Source: Oscillatoriaceae cyanobacterium M7585_C2015_266
GTDB taxonomy: Bacteria; Cyanobacteriota; Cyanobacteriia; Cyanobacteriales; Oscillatoriaceae
DNA length: 64,000 bases
Assembly: GCA_015295835.1 (NCBI GenBank)
Contig: DVEG01000027.1
Location: 330,329-394,328, forward strand
Reading direction: 5' to 3'
Position numbers and translations under genes: made by a program. Shown one piece after another: positions 8,428 through 17,780 of this stretch. Under the pieces are notes generated by a model, which worked only from the letters and a program-made list of their open reading frames with translations, did no database searches and had not been told where the DNA came from. Positions within the stretch are counted from its first letter, which is position 1. Each line of letters opens with the position of its first letter.

Positions 8428-8655
8428 CTACGTCACTGGAACCGCCGGCACAGCAGCTTGAGCCGTCAAACCTACAGCTTCGGCATACTTGAGATAGGTT
8501 TCTACAGAAGCAATAACCACTCTAGCTTCGATCGCAAGCAGTTCTATTCCCACGAGAGAAACTCGTGCCCATGCATCAATGACGATACCTTTGTCCAAAA
8601 TGCGATCAATTACTTCAGCCAAGCTAGAAGAAGAATTCACTTTTTCAACTGCCAT
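8428..8655 (-). CDS. gvpA: Gas vesicle main structural protein GvpA
   Basis: The 75-residue shell protein whose ribs form the hollow gas vesicle. It begins '[20 protein letters not shown]' and continues '[20 protein letters not shown]' and '[20 protein letters not shown]', essentially the canonical cyanobacterial GvpA, with a short Ala/Val/Pro tail. It is the first gene of the gvp run and only one copy is present in this window, although several cyanobacteria carry two or more tandem copies. The promoter should lie in the 640-bp non-coding stretch upstream. An AGGAG about 12 bases before the ATG can serve as the ribosome site. Confidence 0.97.
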   Translation of the reverse strand: MAVEKVNSSSSLAEVIDRILDKGIVIDAWARVSLVGIELLAIEARVVIASVETYLKYAEAVGLTAQAAVPAVPVT

Positions 8656-9299
8656 AATAAATAATATCTCCTGAGATTAACTGTTTGCTTTGGGGAGTGC
8701 TTATTTTTCCAAAGCCTGATAAACTGGTAGGCTGCGCAACAAAACCGTCTCACCCTGACTATATACACTACCTGTTTTCCTACTCCACAGTCTATTAACA
8801 TCCGTGGACTTACGGACATGTTAATTTGGGTTCACCTCACCCTGAGTTCGGCTTTGTTTTTAGCCTCTAGCACTTGTATTCTGCATTATCTGCTCGTGCT
8901 TTGTCTAGTAAAAAGCGAAAAAATGCGGGCCATTTTCTTTCTTTATTAAAATTTAATCATTTATTTGCAAAAATTTACAATAAATAGCAAATAAAAATAG
9001 TAGAATCAAAATTTAGTATTATTATTAATAGAGTGTTCCTGCGGATTAGCTGAAGGAAAATAAGGAAAAAAGGGAGCGAGCGCATGTGATGGAGCGTTCG
9101 CTTTCCAAAATCTGCCCCAGCAAAAAATTCCACACTCCAACCCAAATGCCAACCTGTAAAACCAGCATTTGTAATTTGTAAGCTTTCTTTGGTATTCAAT
9201 ACCTCATTTTCTGTGATAAAATACTTTAAACAATAATAAAAAAAATATACAGGTATACAGGAGCTCAGGTTTTATATTACCTAAATTGTAGCAGCAGAT
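8656..9299. other. Non-coding region upstream of gvpA
   Basis: About 640 bp between gvpA and the fbaA terminator, both on the minus strand. It must carry the gvpA promoter, but I could not pick a convincing -35/-10 pair by eye. Short open frames exist, such as a 42-codon hydrophobic one on the plus strand from 8818 and a 74-codon TTG-started one on the minus strand from 9199. Neither has a clear ribosome site or a recognisable relative. The 8940-9050 part is strongly AT rich. Confidence 0.5.
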
Positions 9300-9329
9300 A
9301 AAAAACCGGGCAGCCAATAAGCCACCCGG
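9300..9329 (-). terminator. Rho-independent terminator of fbaA
   Basis: On the minus strand CCGGGTGGC, a 6-base loop TTATTG and GCTGCCCGG form a 9-bp stem (two G-T pairs) followed by TTTTTT. It lies 34 bases past the fbaA stop and separates the aldolase from the gvpA upstream region. Confidence 0.85.
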
Positions 9330-9363
9330 AGAGCAAGTAGCAAGTTTAGATTAGAAATTATTT

Positions 9364-10443
9364 TTAGACAGAAACTGCTTTCTTGACAGCGACACCGATT
9401 TCGCCCTTAGCATACTTAGCGGCGAACTCATCGACGCTGATTTGCTTAATCTTGCTAGCATTACCGGCGGCGCCGAACTGCTGATAGCGCTCCGCACAAA
9501 CCTTCTGCATATACTTAATAGAAGGCTTGAGGAAGTAACGGGGGTCAAATTCTTTAGGATTTTTAGCCAGAGCTTCCCGCACAGCAGCAGTAATTGCCAG
9601 ACGGTTATCGGTGTCGATATTTATCTTACGCACACCGCTTTTGATACCTTTTTGGATTTCTTCCACGGGCACCCCGTAGGTTTCGGGGATAGCGCCTCCG
9701 TATTGGTTGATCAGGGCCACCAATTCTTCCGGCACAGAGGAGGAACCGTGCATCACCAAGTGGGTATTAGGCAAGCGGCGGTGAATTTCTTCAATGCGGC
9801 TGATAGCCAGAATTTCGCCAGTTGGCTTGCGGGAGAATTTGTAGGCGCCGTGGCTGGTACCGATCGCGACTGCTAGAGCATCTACTTGAGTTTTTTCGAC
9901 GAAGTCAACAGCTTGATCGGGATCGGTGAGTAGTTGGTCATGGCTGAGAACACCTTCAGCACCGTGACCATCTTCTGCTTCACCCCTGCCGGTTTCCAGA
10001 GAACCCAAGCAACCCAGTTCACCTTCGACGCTTACGCCAATAGAGTGAGCGACTTTTACTACTTCGCTGGTGACGCGGACATTATACTCGTAGCTGGCAG
10101 GGGTTTTGGCGTCCTCTTCCAGAGAGCCATCCATCATCACGCTGGTGAAACCGTTTTTAATCGCCGAGTAGCAGGTAGCTGGTGAATTGCCATGATCTTG
10201 GTGCATGACAATAGGAATGTGGGGGTATGTTTCGACTGCAGCCATAATCAGGTGGCGCAGGAAGTTTTCCCCAGCGTATGAGCGAGCTCCACGGGATGCT
10301 TGCAGAATCACGGGGCTATCTGTTTCATCGGCAGCCCGCATGATCGCTTGGATCTGCTCCATGTTGTTGACGTTATAAGCTGGGATGCCGTAATCATTCT
10401 CAGCCGCGTGATCTAGCAGCAGCCGCATAGGTACAAGCGCCAT
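9364..10443 (-). CDS. fbaA: Fructose-bisphosphate aldolase, class II, Calvin-cycle type
   Basis: Zinc-dependent aldolase that joins or cleaves fructose-1,6-bisphosphate and sedoheptulose-1,7-bisphosphate in the Calvin cycle and glycolysis. The 359 residues cover the full cbbA-type enzyme: '[16 protein letters not shown]' near the start, zinc ligands in '[10 protein letters not shown]' and 'VEGELGCLG', the catalytic '[11 protein letters not shown]' region, 'GTSHGAYKF', a further His in '[13 protein letters not shown]' and the phosphate-binding '[13 protein letters not shown]'. GGAGG lies 8 bases before the ATG. It is monocistronic: a terminator follows, and a tRNA-Lys gene lies upstream on the same strand. 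Confidence 0.97.
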   Translation of the reverse strand: MALVPMRLLLDHAAENDYGIPAYNVNNMEQIQAIMRAADETDSPVILQASRGARSYAGENFLRHLIMAAVETYPHIPIVMHQDHGNSPATCYSAIKNGFTSVMMDGSLEEDAKTPASYEYNVRVTSEVVKVAHSIGVSVEGELGCLGSLETGRGEAEDGHGAEGVLSHDQLLTDPDQAVDFVEKTQVDALAVAIGTSHGAYKFSRKPTGEILAISRIEEIHRRLPNTHLVMHGSSSVPEELVALINQYGGAIPETYGVPVEEIQKGIKSGVRKINIDTDNRLAITAAVREALAKNPKEFDPRYFLKPSIKYMQKVCAERYQQFGAAGNASKIKQISVDEFAAKYAKGEIGVAVKKAVSV

Positions 10444-10722
10444 AAGATACCCTCCTAATGTGTTTTGTCAGCTAGTTGAGTGTGAACGAGCCTAATTCTT
10501 TAGGATAAGCGTGACATATTCTCGCGCTTACCTTGTGGTATAGGTTGAGAAACTCGCCCTTACGGAACGAGATTCCTGCTACTCTACAATAAGCCGGGCG
10601 GAGCGCGTCTACACCCTCCACAGGCAGACACCGCAATTCCGACGGCGTTGAGTCTAGTATACAGCAATTCCCCCTGTCACTAACCTAAGGTATAGTTACA
10701 GTACCCTTGGCAGGGTTTCTGA

Positions 10723-10794
10723 TGGGTCGCCCGGGATTCGAACCCGGAACTAATCGGTTAAAAGCCGAGTACTCTACCTTTGAGTTAGCGACCC
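10723..10794 (-). tRNA. tRNA-Lys (anticodon TTT)
   Basis: A 72-nt cloverleaf on the minus strand: acceptor GGGTCGC pairs with GCGACCC, discriminator A; anticodon stem CTCGG/CCGAT-type pairing around loop CTTTTAA, giving anticodon TTT; T arm CCGGG-TTCGAAT-CCCGG. The CCA end is not encoded. It lies between the mutarotase-like gene and fbaA; the 280 bp towards fbaA should contain that gene's promoter. Confidence 0.96.
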
Positions 10795-10984
10795 AGACTG
10801 GGGGTGTTTTTTTTCGACACCTTTATAACCATATCACGGATTGCGTTTTTGCGATCGCTTTTTACGCAAATTTTTGAAATTTTTTTCCTTTATTAATATA
10901 ACTAAAACTTATACAAATTCTAGGTTTCTCAGACAAGTTGCCAATGGGCAATGTCATCTGCCCCCGGCCTGATTGCCAACACGC

Positions 10985-11884
10985 CTAAAAATACTTAACA
11001 CTCATACGAACAAAAGTTTCACAACTGGCTCCGGGTTGTAACTGAATGAGAGGCTTACCGATATTAAGAGCATTGCGAGGAGCAGTCCACGGTTCAAGAC
11101 AGTAGAAATTCTTACCCTTAAGAGTCCAAAAAACAACAGTAGAATAAGCCGAGTTATAGCTTATAGTAATGCGCAGGCGACGGCTAAAGTCATAAACAGA
11201 GGCGGAAAGCCCGGTTATTTCGGTGAAGGCGGCGTCAATTTCATCCTGAGCGAAATCAAAAGTGCCATTGTAGGGATGGCTTGTCTGGCTCTTTTGATCC
11301 GTATATTTGATAGCTGGGATCTCAAAGCGGAGATGAGACTTATCGAGAGTAGCAAAATAAGGATGCAACCCCGTAGAAAAAGGCATCGGCTCCTCGGAGT
11401 AATTAGTATAGCGCTGCCTGATGTCCAAATGTTCGCCTTTGAGAGTGTAGGTGAAAACGAGTTGAAAGTCAAACGGATAAACAGAGCGGGTAAAATTGTT
11501 GCTATTGAGGACGAGAGTGATGCTAGCTTTGTCTTGGGTGACTTGCTCGGCTACTTCCCAGGGTAAATCCCGGGCAAAACCGTGTTGTTTGAGGGTGTAC
11601 TTTCGCCCTTTGTGAATATAGGTGTTGTTGGGGAGGTTGCCACAAATGGGAAAAAGAATCGGAATTCCGCCGCGCACGCTCAACTCTGGATTGGCAAAAC
11701 GCTGTCGCTCCATATAGAGGATATCCTGCCCTTTAACTTGCCAGGTGGTAATCATGCCGCCCCGTTCGGGAACAACTTCTAGGCGGGATTTCGAGGCGGA
11801 GTCAGTCAGGATATAGGTTTTGTATTGTTGCTTTCTGACGGCGATCGCGAACACAGTTATTAGATGATAAAATTCAGTGGTCAT
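10985..11884 (-). CDS. Aldose 1-epimerase family protein (mutarotase-like)
   Basis: A galactose-mutarotase-fold protein of up to 299 residues. It contains 'VPERGGMITTWQVKGQDILY', 'SVRGGIPILFPICGNLPNN' and 'LKQHGFARDLPWEV' (active-site His), 'STGLHPYFATLDKS' (second His) and 'NFYCLEPWTAPRNALN' with the catalytic Glu. These are hallmarks of the aldose 1-epimerase and glucose-6-phosphate 1-epimerase group, which interconverts alpha and beta anomers of a sugar or sugar phosphate; the substrate is not evident. The first 20 residues are poorly conserved in character and the true start may lie a few codons later. It is a single-gene unit. Confidence 0.88.
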   Translation of the reverse strand: MTTEFYHLITVFAIAVRKQQYKTYILTDSASKSRLEVVPERGGMITTWQVKGQDILYMERQRFANPELSVRGGIPILFPICGNLPNNTYIHKGRKYTLKQHGFARDLPWEVAEQVTQDKASITLVLNSNNFTRSVYPFDFQLVFTYTLKGEHLDIRQRYTNYSEEPMPFSTGLHPYFATLDKSHLRFEIPAIKYTDQKSQTSHPYNGTFDFAQDEIDAAFTEITGLSASVYDFSRRLRITISYNSAYSTVVFWTLKGKNFYCLEPWTAPRNALNIGKPLIQLQPGASCETFVRMSVKYF

Positions 11885-11995
11885 TTACCCTACTGGAGTC
11901 ATTTGTCAGAAGTCCTGGGTTTAAAAGGACTTTGGACAAATGACAACTCAAAATCTTTACTCAAAACTGAAAATTTCAAACTATACCGTTAACGG

Positions 11996-13942
11996 CTATG
12001 ACTGGCAGTTGAATCCCTTGATAGAGATTTTGCCTAGCGAGCCAGCGAGCTTGTCTGCCTGTTGGCAATTAGACACCCTAGATACATTAAAAGATATAGA
12101 GGATTTAGTGGGTAGAAAACTGTGCGGAATCGGTAAGGGCTTGGTCTTGTCGGGAGAGGTGATAAAAGGCTGCTTGCTAAACGGCTCGTCATCTGCTTCG
12201 GCAGACTCTGAGGTTGGCGTCATGCCTTCTTCTTCTTGCTGCCAACCAGGCAAAACTTCGTCTTTTAGGTAGTTTCGGCGAATGATATTCCCAGGAAATA
12301 CAGGAGTGATTACCTCGGAGTTTGAGAGAGTAACTGACGAGGTAGAAGGTTTAGGTAAGTTGGGCAGTTCTGGTTGCAACAAGCGGGTTTCCGCAGTATG
12401 AGCTTGCCGCCGACGAATGGTGATTACTGTTGGACTGCGCATAGGGCGTTCAAAAATCTTTGAAATCTCCTCAATGTGGTTGAGGATTTCATTAGCGCGC
12501 TCGCCTTTAACCACCTTTGGCTGATATTTCCTTACCTCTACTGGCAGGAACTCCACCTTCATTTTTTTCCCTTTCAGCGAAACCTTTAACACCGCCGTAT
12601 CGTAATCGCTGCGATAATTCCCGCCGAAGATAAAATTCCCCAGCGAGTAAGCAATAGGTCGTCCCTTATAAATTTCTGCACCCTGTAAAACGTGGGGATG
12701 GTGCCCTACAACCACATCCGCTCCTTGGTCAATTGTAAACCGGGCTAAGTCACGCTGCCAATCAGCAGGATACTCTGCCAGTTCTTCTCCCCAGTGATAA
12801 TTGACTACAATCCAATCTACTTGGTCGCGAATTGCTTTAATATCTTCAGCAATCTGATCTTCAATTAAAGGATTGGTGCCGGCAACTCCTGGTGCTGCAG
12901 CGTGAAACTCCGGATTATAATAACCCAAATAGGCGATCCGTTGTCCTTTGACTTCGATAATTTCTGGACGCCGCGCTTCTTTGATGTCCTGACCTGCTCC
13001 TACGTAGCGAATCCCGGCTTTATCTAATGTTTCGGTGGTTTCTTTCAGACCAGGAGCCTCATAGTCCATTATATGATTATTGGCTAGGTTGACTATATCT
13101 ATGCCGCCCTCGGTCAATACTTGCACTGATTCTGGATCGGCTTTGAAATTAAATTGCTTTCCTTCTCGTCGTGTTTCGGCTCTTGTCAAGGGATTTTCTA
13201 AATTTACCATTGCTAAGTCGGCTTGGCGGTATTCATCCATCTTGGCAAAAGCCCATTTGTAATCTTTGCCTACTACATCAGCAAATGCATCTGAAAGGTT
13301 GACGTCGCCGCCAAACATTAGTGTTACAACAGGATCGTTAGGATTGACTACTTGATTGTGATATCGCACTGGTACGATTTCTAATGCTGCCTGCACTTGT
13401 TTGGGGCGCGCTGGTTTCTGGATGGCGGTGACGGCTGCGGTGGGAATGGAAGTGGGTGCTTTCTTTTTGGTCAAGATTGTTTGGTAGCTAAACCAGCAAC
13501 CTATAATAAATGATGTTACTGCTGTCCCCACCATCAGCAGCAGGCGCAGAGTTTTAAAACTTATTTCTGCTGTTGCTCGCTGCTTGCAAACCCGTGCTGT
13601 ATATGCTCGATATTGTTGCCGTCTTCTATTGGCTGGGGTTATGATGCGGACTGATTGCTTCCAAAGAATATCGGATTGTCCGGCAAGGCGAGCTACTATC
13701 CGCACTCCCTCGATCGCTTCTGAGTTTAGCCTCCAAATCTGGTGGCATATGAATTGAACTAGGCGCTCCCGTTCTGGGATTTGTCTGAATTCTACTAGGA
13801 TTTGTAGGCATCCCGCCCGCACGTCTTCTACACTGGCACGCATTCCTTGAGGTAGCAGGAAAGTATTCATCCAGTAAGCGAGCGCCCTAAAGTTTCCAGA
13901 GCGCGCTAAATCCACTACAGATGGTTGCAATATGCTTTCCAT
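11996..13942 (-). CDS. CapA-family metallophosphoesterase-like protein with N-terminal membrane anchor
   Basis: From ATG 13942 ('MESILQPSVVDLARSGNFRA') the protein has 648 residues; 15 codons of open frame lie upstream but look non-coding. Residues 1-140 form a soluble Arg-rich region unlike CapA, then one transmembrane helix ('LLLMVGTAVTSFIIGCWFSY'). Residues about 210-470 are the CapA/PGA_cap fold: 'LMFGGDVNLSDAF', 'LAMVNLENPLT', 'VNLANNHIMDY', 'DWIVVNYHWGEE', 'GADVVVGHHPHVLQGAEIY' and 'AYSLGNFIFGG'. The family is tied to capsule or poly-gamma-glutamate synthesis, but many cyanobacterial members have no known substrate. The last 150 residues are low complexity. The N-terminal soluble domain suggests cytoplasmic sensing or attachment, with the CapA domain outside; that topology is inferred. 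Confidence 0.85.
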   Translation of the reverse strand: MESILQPSVVDLARSGNFRALAYWMNTFLLPQGMRASVEDVRAGCLQILVEFRQIPERERLVQFICHQIWRLNSEAIEGVRIVARLAGQSDILWKQSVRIITPANRRRQQYRAYTARVCKQRATAEISFKTLRLLLMVGTAVTSFIIGCWFSYQTILTKKKAPTSIPTAAVTAIQKPARPKQVQAALEIVPVRYHNQVVNPNDPVVTLMFGGDVNLSDAFADVVGKDYKWAFAKMDEYRQADLAMVNLENPLTRAETRREGKQFNFKADPESVQVLTEGGIDIVNLANNHIMDYEAPGLKETTETLDKAGIRYVGAGQDIKEARRPEIIEVKGQRIAYLGYYNPEFHAAAPGVAGTNPLIEDQIAEDIKAIRDQVDWIVVNYHWGEELAEYPADWQRDLARFTIDQGADVVVGHHPHVLQGAEIYKGRPIAYSLGNFIFGGNYRSDYDTAVLKVSLKGKKMKVEFLPVEVRKYQPKVVKGERANEILNHIEEISKIFERPMRSPTVITIRRRQAHTAETRLLQPELPNLPKPSTSSVTLSNSEVITPVFPGNIIRRNYLKDEVLPGWQQEEEGMTPTSESAEADDEPFSKQPFITSPDKTKPLPIPHSFLPTKSSISFNVSRVSNCQQADKLAGSLGKISIKGFNCQS

Positions 13943-14437
13943 ATTTGTTTTTTTGTTCACTCCTCCCGACGCGAAGCGCTCGTACACCGAGTCGGCGCAA
14001 CTTTTTGCAGTCTATCGCAAGTTATTCTCCTCAGCTGTTTATACAGCTCAAAAACCCGTTCTCTTGTTGGGATGACGGATTTCTTTGTCTTCCTACACTT
14101 GCAGGTATTATCTGTCAGGGCATTCGCAATTGCCTGCCTCCCTGGCTTATTTAGGCAGAAACTAAGCCAGCAGAAGCCTCTTCTTCACGGCTCGCGCCCC
14201 CGCCGCCCCATTTATATTAAAAGAAAGGCACACAGTCTGAAAGCGGCTACTGCTTTCAAAAACCAAAATCTACGGTCTTTAGGGTCACTTTTACTGGTGT
14301 TATCTGTCAGTGATTTAGATCACCGCTCTATTGTCTTTAAAATCACAATATTTTCTGATCGCGATCGATGCTGTCGTTTTGAAAATACCTGACATTAAAT
14401 TATAGGCAATTAATAGGCTAAATCTGTAAGGGCTATT
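13943..14437. other. Divergent intergenic region
   Basis: About 495 bp between two divergent genes (the CapA-like gene and the small gene at 14438). I see no convincing gene, RNA or repeat. It should hold promoters in both directions, and an AAGGG lies before the ATG at 14438. A CGCGATCGATGC stretch near 14360 is a HIP1-like sequence. Confidence 0.4.
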
Positions 14438-14641
14438 ATGATTCGTACCCTGGTAGAATCTGCCTTTCAAACTGGTTGCCTCAGTGTCGAATCTGAGGGA
14501 CTTATTCGCCAAGTACTTGCCTTCAGGGGGTATCGCTCAGAAGATCTAGATGCACTGGCCAACCTCTTCGAGGCCGTGAAAAAAGGGCACATCCAACGAG
14601 AAGGACGGGGCGATCTTAATATTTTCGCGCTTTCTCGATAA
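14438..14641 (+). CDS. Small conserved-looking protein, function unknown
   Basis: 67 residues beginning 'MIRTLVESAFQTGCLSVESE' and ending 'HIQREGRGDLNIFALSR'. It looks all-helical and soluble, with a pattern of hydrophobic residues ending in 'LANLFEAVKKGHIQ'. The same spacing of Ser-Glu/Asp, Leu-Phe-Glu and Gly-x-Ile occurs in the 67-residue protein at 18923, so the two may be distant paralogs. A short AAGGG precedes the ATG. I do not recognise a function. Confidence 0.65.
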   Translation: MIRTLVESAFQTGCLSVESEGLIRQVLAFRGYRSEDLDALANLFEAVKKGHIQREGRGDLNIFALSR

Positions 14642-14861
14642 AAACTAGAGCTATAGATGCTTTTGCTTCTTTCTTGCTTGTTTCTATTCTCCTCGCAGCA
14701 GAGCGCGGCTCCCTTGCCTTTTCCATCACATTTACCTTAAAAATATATTAACACTAAATAAAAGGTAAAAGTAAAAAACATTCAGATTCTGTCATCAAAA
14801 CCTAATTGGGGACTAAAAATGGTAGGATCGGCGCAGTAGTAGATGCTGAGCTAAAAATTAG

Positions 14862-15326
14862 ATGACAACTGCGACTTCACTTTCTGCTGCGCCTGATTTG
14901 TCTAAGGATGATTACCTAGTAGTAGGATTGGCCACTTGTTTTATCAAAGAAAATGGCGAAATCCGAGAAGTACAAATAGTAGAGCCAGTACCTTCGGCAG
15001 CGCTGGAAGCGATCATAAAAGGAATTCCCACTTCATACAAAATGGCGATCGCTACCACTATAGGTGCAATACTCGATGGCGACACCCCCAAGATGCTGCC
15101 CCAATTCCCAGCCGAAGCACAATTTTGTGATGAATTTGCATTTCGAGCAATTGCCGCAACCCGCACCTATAAAAGCCGCCCCATTGCCCGCGAACACATT
15201 CCACTCGGCACAGTTCGTCAGGATTTCAAATATTCCTTAGAACGCAAACGCATACTTAATTCCAAACGCCAAGTCAGAACTGAAGATAATGTCAAGCAGC
15301 ACGAATACACCCACAAAGTGCTGTAA
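14862..15326 (+). CDS. Conserved hypothetical protein
   Basis: 154 residues, soluble, no signal peptide or membrane helix. The N-terminal half has a strand-like segment ('YLVVGLATCFIKENGEIREV', 'QIVEPVPSAALEAIIKGIP') and the C-terminal part is basic ('SLERKRILNSKRQVRTEDN'). I believe similar proteins exist in many cyanobacteria, but I know of no function. A long inverted repeat right after the stop is a likely terminator, which makes this a separate transcription unit. Codon use looks like its neighbours. Confidence 0.7.
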   Translation: MTTATSLSAAPDLSKDDYLVVGLATCFIKENGEIREVQIVEPVPSAALEAIIKGIPTSYKMAIATTIGAILDGDTPKMLPQFPAEAQFCDEFAFRAIAATRTYKSRPIAREHIPLGTVRQDFKYSLERKRILNSKRQVRTEDNVKQHEYTHKVL

Positions 15327-15335
15327 TTCTATTCG

Positions 15336-15386
15336 AGAAACCCGGTTTTTACAGTCGGATTTCTAAATTTTCCAAACCGGGTTTCT
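15336..15386 (+). terminator. Long inverted repeat after the gene at 14862
   Basis: AGAAACCCGGTTT (15336-15348) and AAACCGGGTTTCT (15374-15386) are perfect 13-bp complements with a 25-base spacer. The arm is a common 'AAACCCGGTTTCT' motif of cyanobacterial intergenic regions; a related pair acts as the terminator at 54846. It starts 9 bases past the stop codon. Confidence 0.6.
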
Positions 15387-15478
15387 AGCAGTATTTATAA
15401 CACAAATCAATCAATACTAATTTTACCAACTGGCTTTTAAGCGAATATCGAAGCGCCCAAAGTTAAATCTTATCCCGT

Positions 15479-16235
15479 CTAATCGGCAATTAAAGCATTT
15501 TCAATATCATCTTCCGAGGGGAAACGTTTGCCTCCCAATCCCAGGGATAAAGTTACTTGACTGAAGAGTTATTTCGAGCTAGGTTTGGTGCGAAAAATTT
15601 TACTGACGACGCCGTAATAGCATTTTCTATGCCAACTGCTACGGCAAAATCTTCAGGAAGAATGCGATATACTTTGAAACGGATACCTCCTTGCTCTAAA
15701 GAATCGTCTCCCAATAAACTAAGCACTGCGACTGTGATTTCTGCACCTACGGTTTTGCGAGGCTCTCCAAAACCCATCCCGATTGAAATAGTGTCATCTG
15801 CTTCGTCGGTATAGCGAGTTCGCGCTTGCAAGCCAATTCCTGTATAAACTTGCCCCCAGCTAGCGCCGAAGGCAGTCGGCGAAGCGAAACTTGCTCCCCG
15901 GGCGGCACTGCCAAGGGTGGGAATTTCGATAGTGGGGGGTTGTTGCAGTAGGTATTGCTGCTGCAAGCGCTGTAATTCTGACGACTAGGTAGTTTGTTGT
16001 TGAGAAACGAGCTTATTATATTGCTGACTGCGGCGATTCAGGAATTAGCGATTCAATGGGCGGGTGGCGCTGGTGCGGGGCAGCTTTTCTCGCAGTTTTG
16101 CAGCGCCCTGAGCTTGAGGTTCGAGTTGATGCCCACGGGCAAAGATAGGGGCGTTGAGCAAAGCCTTGCAAAAGCGGCGAATATCCAAGCATCCCGTTAA
16201 ATCTTTTTCCTCCTCAGTACCCGCAGGCGGCTTTT
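15479..16235 (-). pseudogene. Decayed gene, beta-strand-rich (outer-membrane-like) protein
   Basis: Minus-strand remains of one gene broken at several points. A first piece (about 16235-16030) reads 'TEEEKDLTGCLDIRRFCKAL' and continues to a stop. In another frame a Gln-rich piece ('RRSQQYNKLVSQQQTT') ends at a TAG near 15980. In the same frame the largest piece follows (about 15966-15553) with 'IEIPTLGSAARGASFASPTA', 'GQVYTGIGLQARTRYTDEAD', 'VGAEITVAVLSLLGDDSLEQ' and 'DFAVAVGIENAI'. That piece stops at a TAA, and the reading continues in a shifted frame as 'VTLSLGLGGKRFPSEDDIEN' to a TAG at 15479. This reads like a glycine-rich beta-barrel or secreted cyanobacterial protein that lost its ends. 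Sequencing error could explain one break but not all of them. Confidence 0.75.
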
Positions 16236-16612
16236 GGAAGCTAAACTTTATCTAAACTATATACAAAAACTGATTCGCCTATAACCAGAGTTGGCTGACG
16301 CTTAGAATCAAAAAAGAACAACCAAGAAAGCATATTTTCTTTTCACCCCTGCCAGGAGGGAAGGGAGTTTGAGCACAAAGTTATTCAGTTCGAGCCAAAG
16401 CCCCCAGAAATTAGGAAAAGTCGCCCTTAAGCTAGAGGCTTTCGCCTTGAAAGCGAATAGCATTGAAGGATTAGCTTCTGACATACCCAGCCTTCAAGTA
16501 GAGCGCAGCTAGCGGAGGTGAGCGCCTAATTAAACTCCTGTCGCAGGAATTTTACTATCGGGTGCTTACTCAATTTAAATTTTGCTTAACTTAATTAAAG
16601 CCTAGGTAATCC
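16236..16612. other. Intergenic region upstream of the TPR gene
   Basis: About 375 bp. No open frame, RNA gene or repeat family could be recognised. A small inverted repeat, TTCCTG/CAGGAA-like around ACTCCTGTCGCAGGAATTT (near 16534-16552), lies about 60 bp before the TPR gene. The stretch probably holds that gene's promoter. Confidence 0.35.
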
Positions 16613-17737
16613 ATGAAGATATACAAACAAGTTGCCCTTGCCATATCCACCCTGCTACTGTCTGTAGAAGTTGCTTGCGCTGTCACACAGCCGAAGCCAT
16701 CGGCTGCACGAGCCGCCACAACAGCTGCGCCCAAACCCACTATCCAAAATACTTCCCCTGTTTTTCCCGCCTATTTCCTATCTGAGCAAGAGAGACGGGA
16801 ACTCGATCAGCGGCGACAACAAGATCGCATTCGTGATCAAGTTCAAAAGGAAGTTGCTCGCAGTTTTGGCTTTACAACTGGTCTTTTGAATACCTTGTTG
16901 TTTTTGCTGATCCTGTTTCCAGTCGTCGGCATTATCAGCTTTTGGCTAATGCGGCGTGCTTTGGCTAGCCAGATCAAAACTGAGGTGCAAAACGAACTTC
17001 GTCCGGAGTTAAAAGCTGAAATTATTAAAATTGTGAGTGCACAATTGCAAAGCAAAGGTGAGCTTCCCTCATCTTCACACCAGCTTGCTAGTAGTTTAAA
17101 TAGTGAAAATGTAGCTTACCTAAAAGAATTAATATCGATGGCAATGGCTACTCAGAATGTCATTTCTGAGGCTCGCGCCACAATTGAGAATTCTCTGAAA
17201 GCTCAAACTAAAACGGGGGAGCTGCTCAAAGAAGTTTTTGAGTCTAATCAAACGCAGGAAGCTTTTGAGTCTCCTCAAACACAGGAAGCTTTCGAGCCTT
17301 CTCAAACGCAGGAAGTTTTTGAGATTCATAATAAACAGCCAGATGAAAAACAAGGCAAAGATTTTTTTCTCGAAGGGCGCTATGAAGAGGCCCTAAAAGT
17401 TTATGAACAGGCAATTGAAGCCGATCCTGAATCTTATGAAGCATGGTGTGGAAAAGGTATTGCCCTCACGAAAATGAAACGTTTCACCGAGGCAATCCAG
17501 GCGTTCAACCAATCTATACGGCTGAATTCTGAATATGCTGAGTCTTGGTATGAAAAAGCTCGCTGCTATGCTCTGCAAAAAAATGAGGATTCGGCTATTG
17601 AAAACTTGAGAAGAGCGATAAATCTCAATCCCGCTAAGAAACTAGCGGCGAAAAATGACCCTGATTTTAGTAGTCTTCGCGACAATGAATGGTTTGAAAT
17701 GCTTGTTTCTGCCAAGGGGGAATTGTCATCTAGATGA
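16613..17737 (+). CDS. Membrane-anchored TPR protein
   Basis: 374 residues. The N-terminus looks like a signal peptide ('ALAISTLLLSVEVACAV'). After a Pro/Ala-rich stretch and a charged helix comes a strong membrane helix ('LNTLLFLLILFPVVGIISFW', about 93-113). A helical region follows, then three tandem 9-residue units of the type 'AFESPQTQE' (about 208-234). The C-terminal part has about three TPR units ('GRYEEALKVYEQAIEADPES', 'KRFTEAIQAFNQSIRLNSEY') ending in 'DPDFSSLRDNEWFEMLV', a common end for cyanobacterial TPR proteins. TPRs usually bind other proteins; the partner is unknown. Topology is uncertain because signal peptide and internal helix may both be membrane segments. A terminator follows the stop. 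Confidence 0.8.
   Translation: MKIYKQVALAISTLLLSVEVACAVTQPKPSAARAATTAAPKPTIQNTSPVFPAYFLSEQERRELDQRRQQDRIRDQVQKEVARSFGFTTGLLNTLLFLLILFPVVGIISFWLMRRALASQIKTEVQNELRPELKAEIIKIVSAQLQSKGELPSSSHQLASSLNSENVAYLKELISMAMATQNVISEARATIENSLKAQTKTGELLKEVFESNQTQEAFESPQTQEAFEPSQTQEVFEIHNKQPDEKQGKDFFLEGRYEEALKVYEQAIEADPESYEAWCGKGIALTKMKRFTEAIQAFNQSIRLNSEYAESWYEKARCYALQKNEDSAIENLRRAINLNPAKKLAAKNDPDFSSLRDNEWFEMLVSAKGELSSR
17234..17323 (+). repeat. In-frame 27-bp tandem repeat
   Basis: Three diverged copies of a 27-bp unit (17234-17260, 17261-17287, 17288-17314), plus a 9-base partial copy, encode 'VFESNQTQE', 'AFESPQTQE', 'AFEPSQTQE' and 'VFE'. They lie in the linker between the coiled-coil part and the TPRs. 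The unit keeps the frame, so copy number can change without breaking the gene. Confidence 0.9.
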
Positions 17738-17780
17738 TTTCCAGGTATAATGATATTTTATCTTGATATTGAGGACAATA

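Noticed and set aside
8818..8949. 42-codon hydrophobic frame upstream of gvpA
   Set aside because: No clear ribosome site, no recognisable relative, and it lies in a promoter region.
8975..9199. 74-codon frame on the minus strand with a TTG start
   Set aside because: The second half is AT-driven hydrophobic sequence and no family is recognisable; likely chance.
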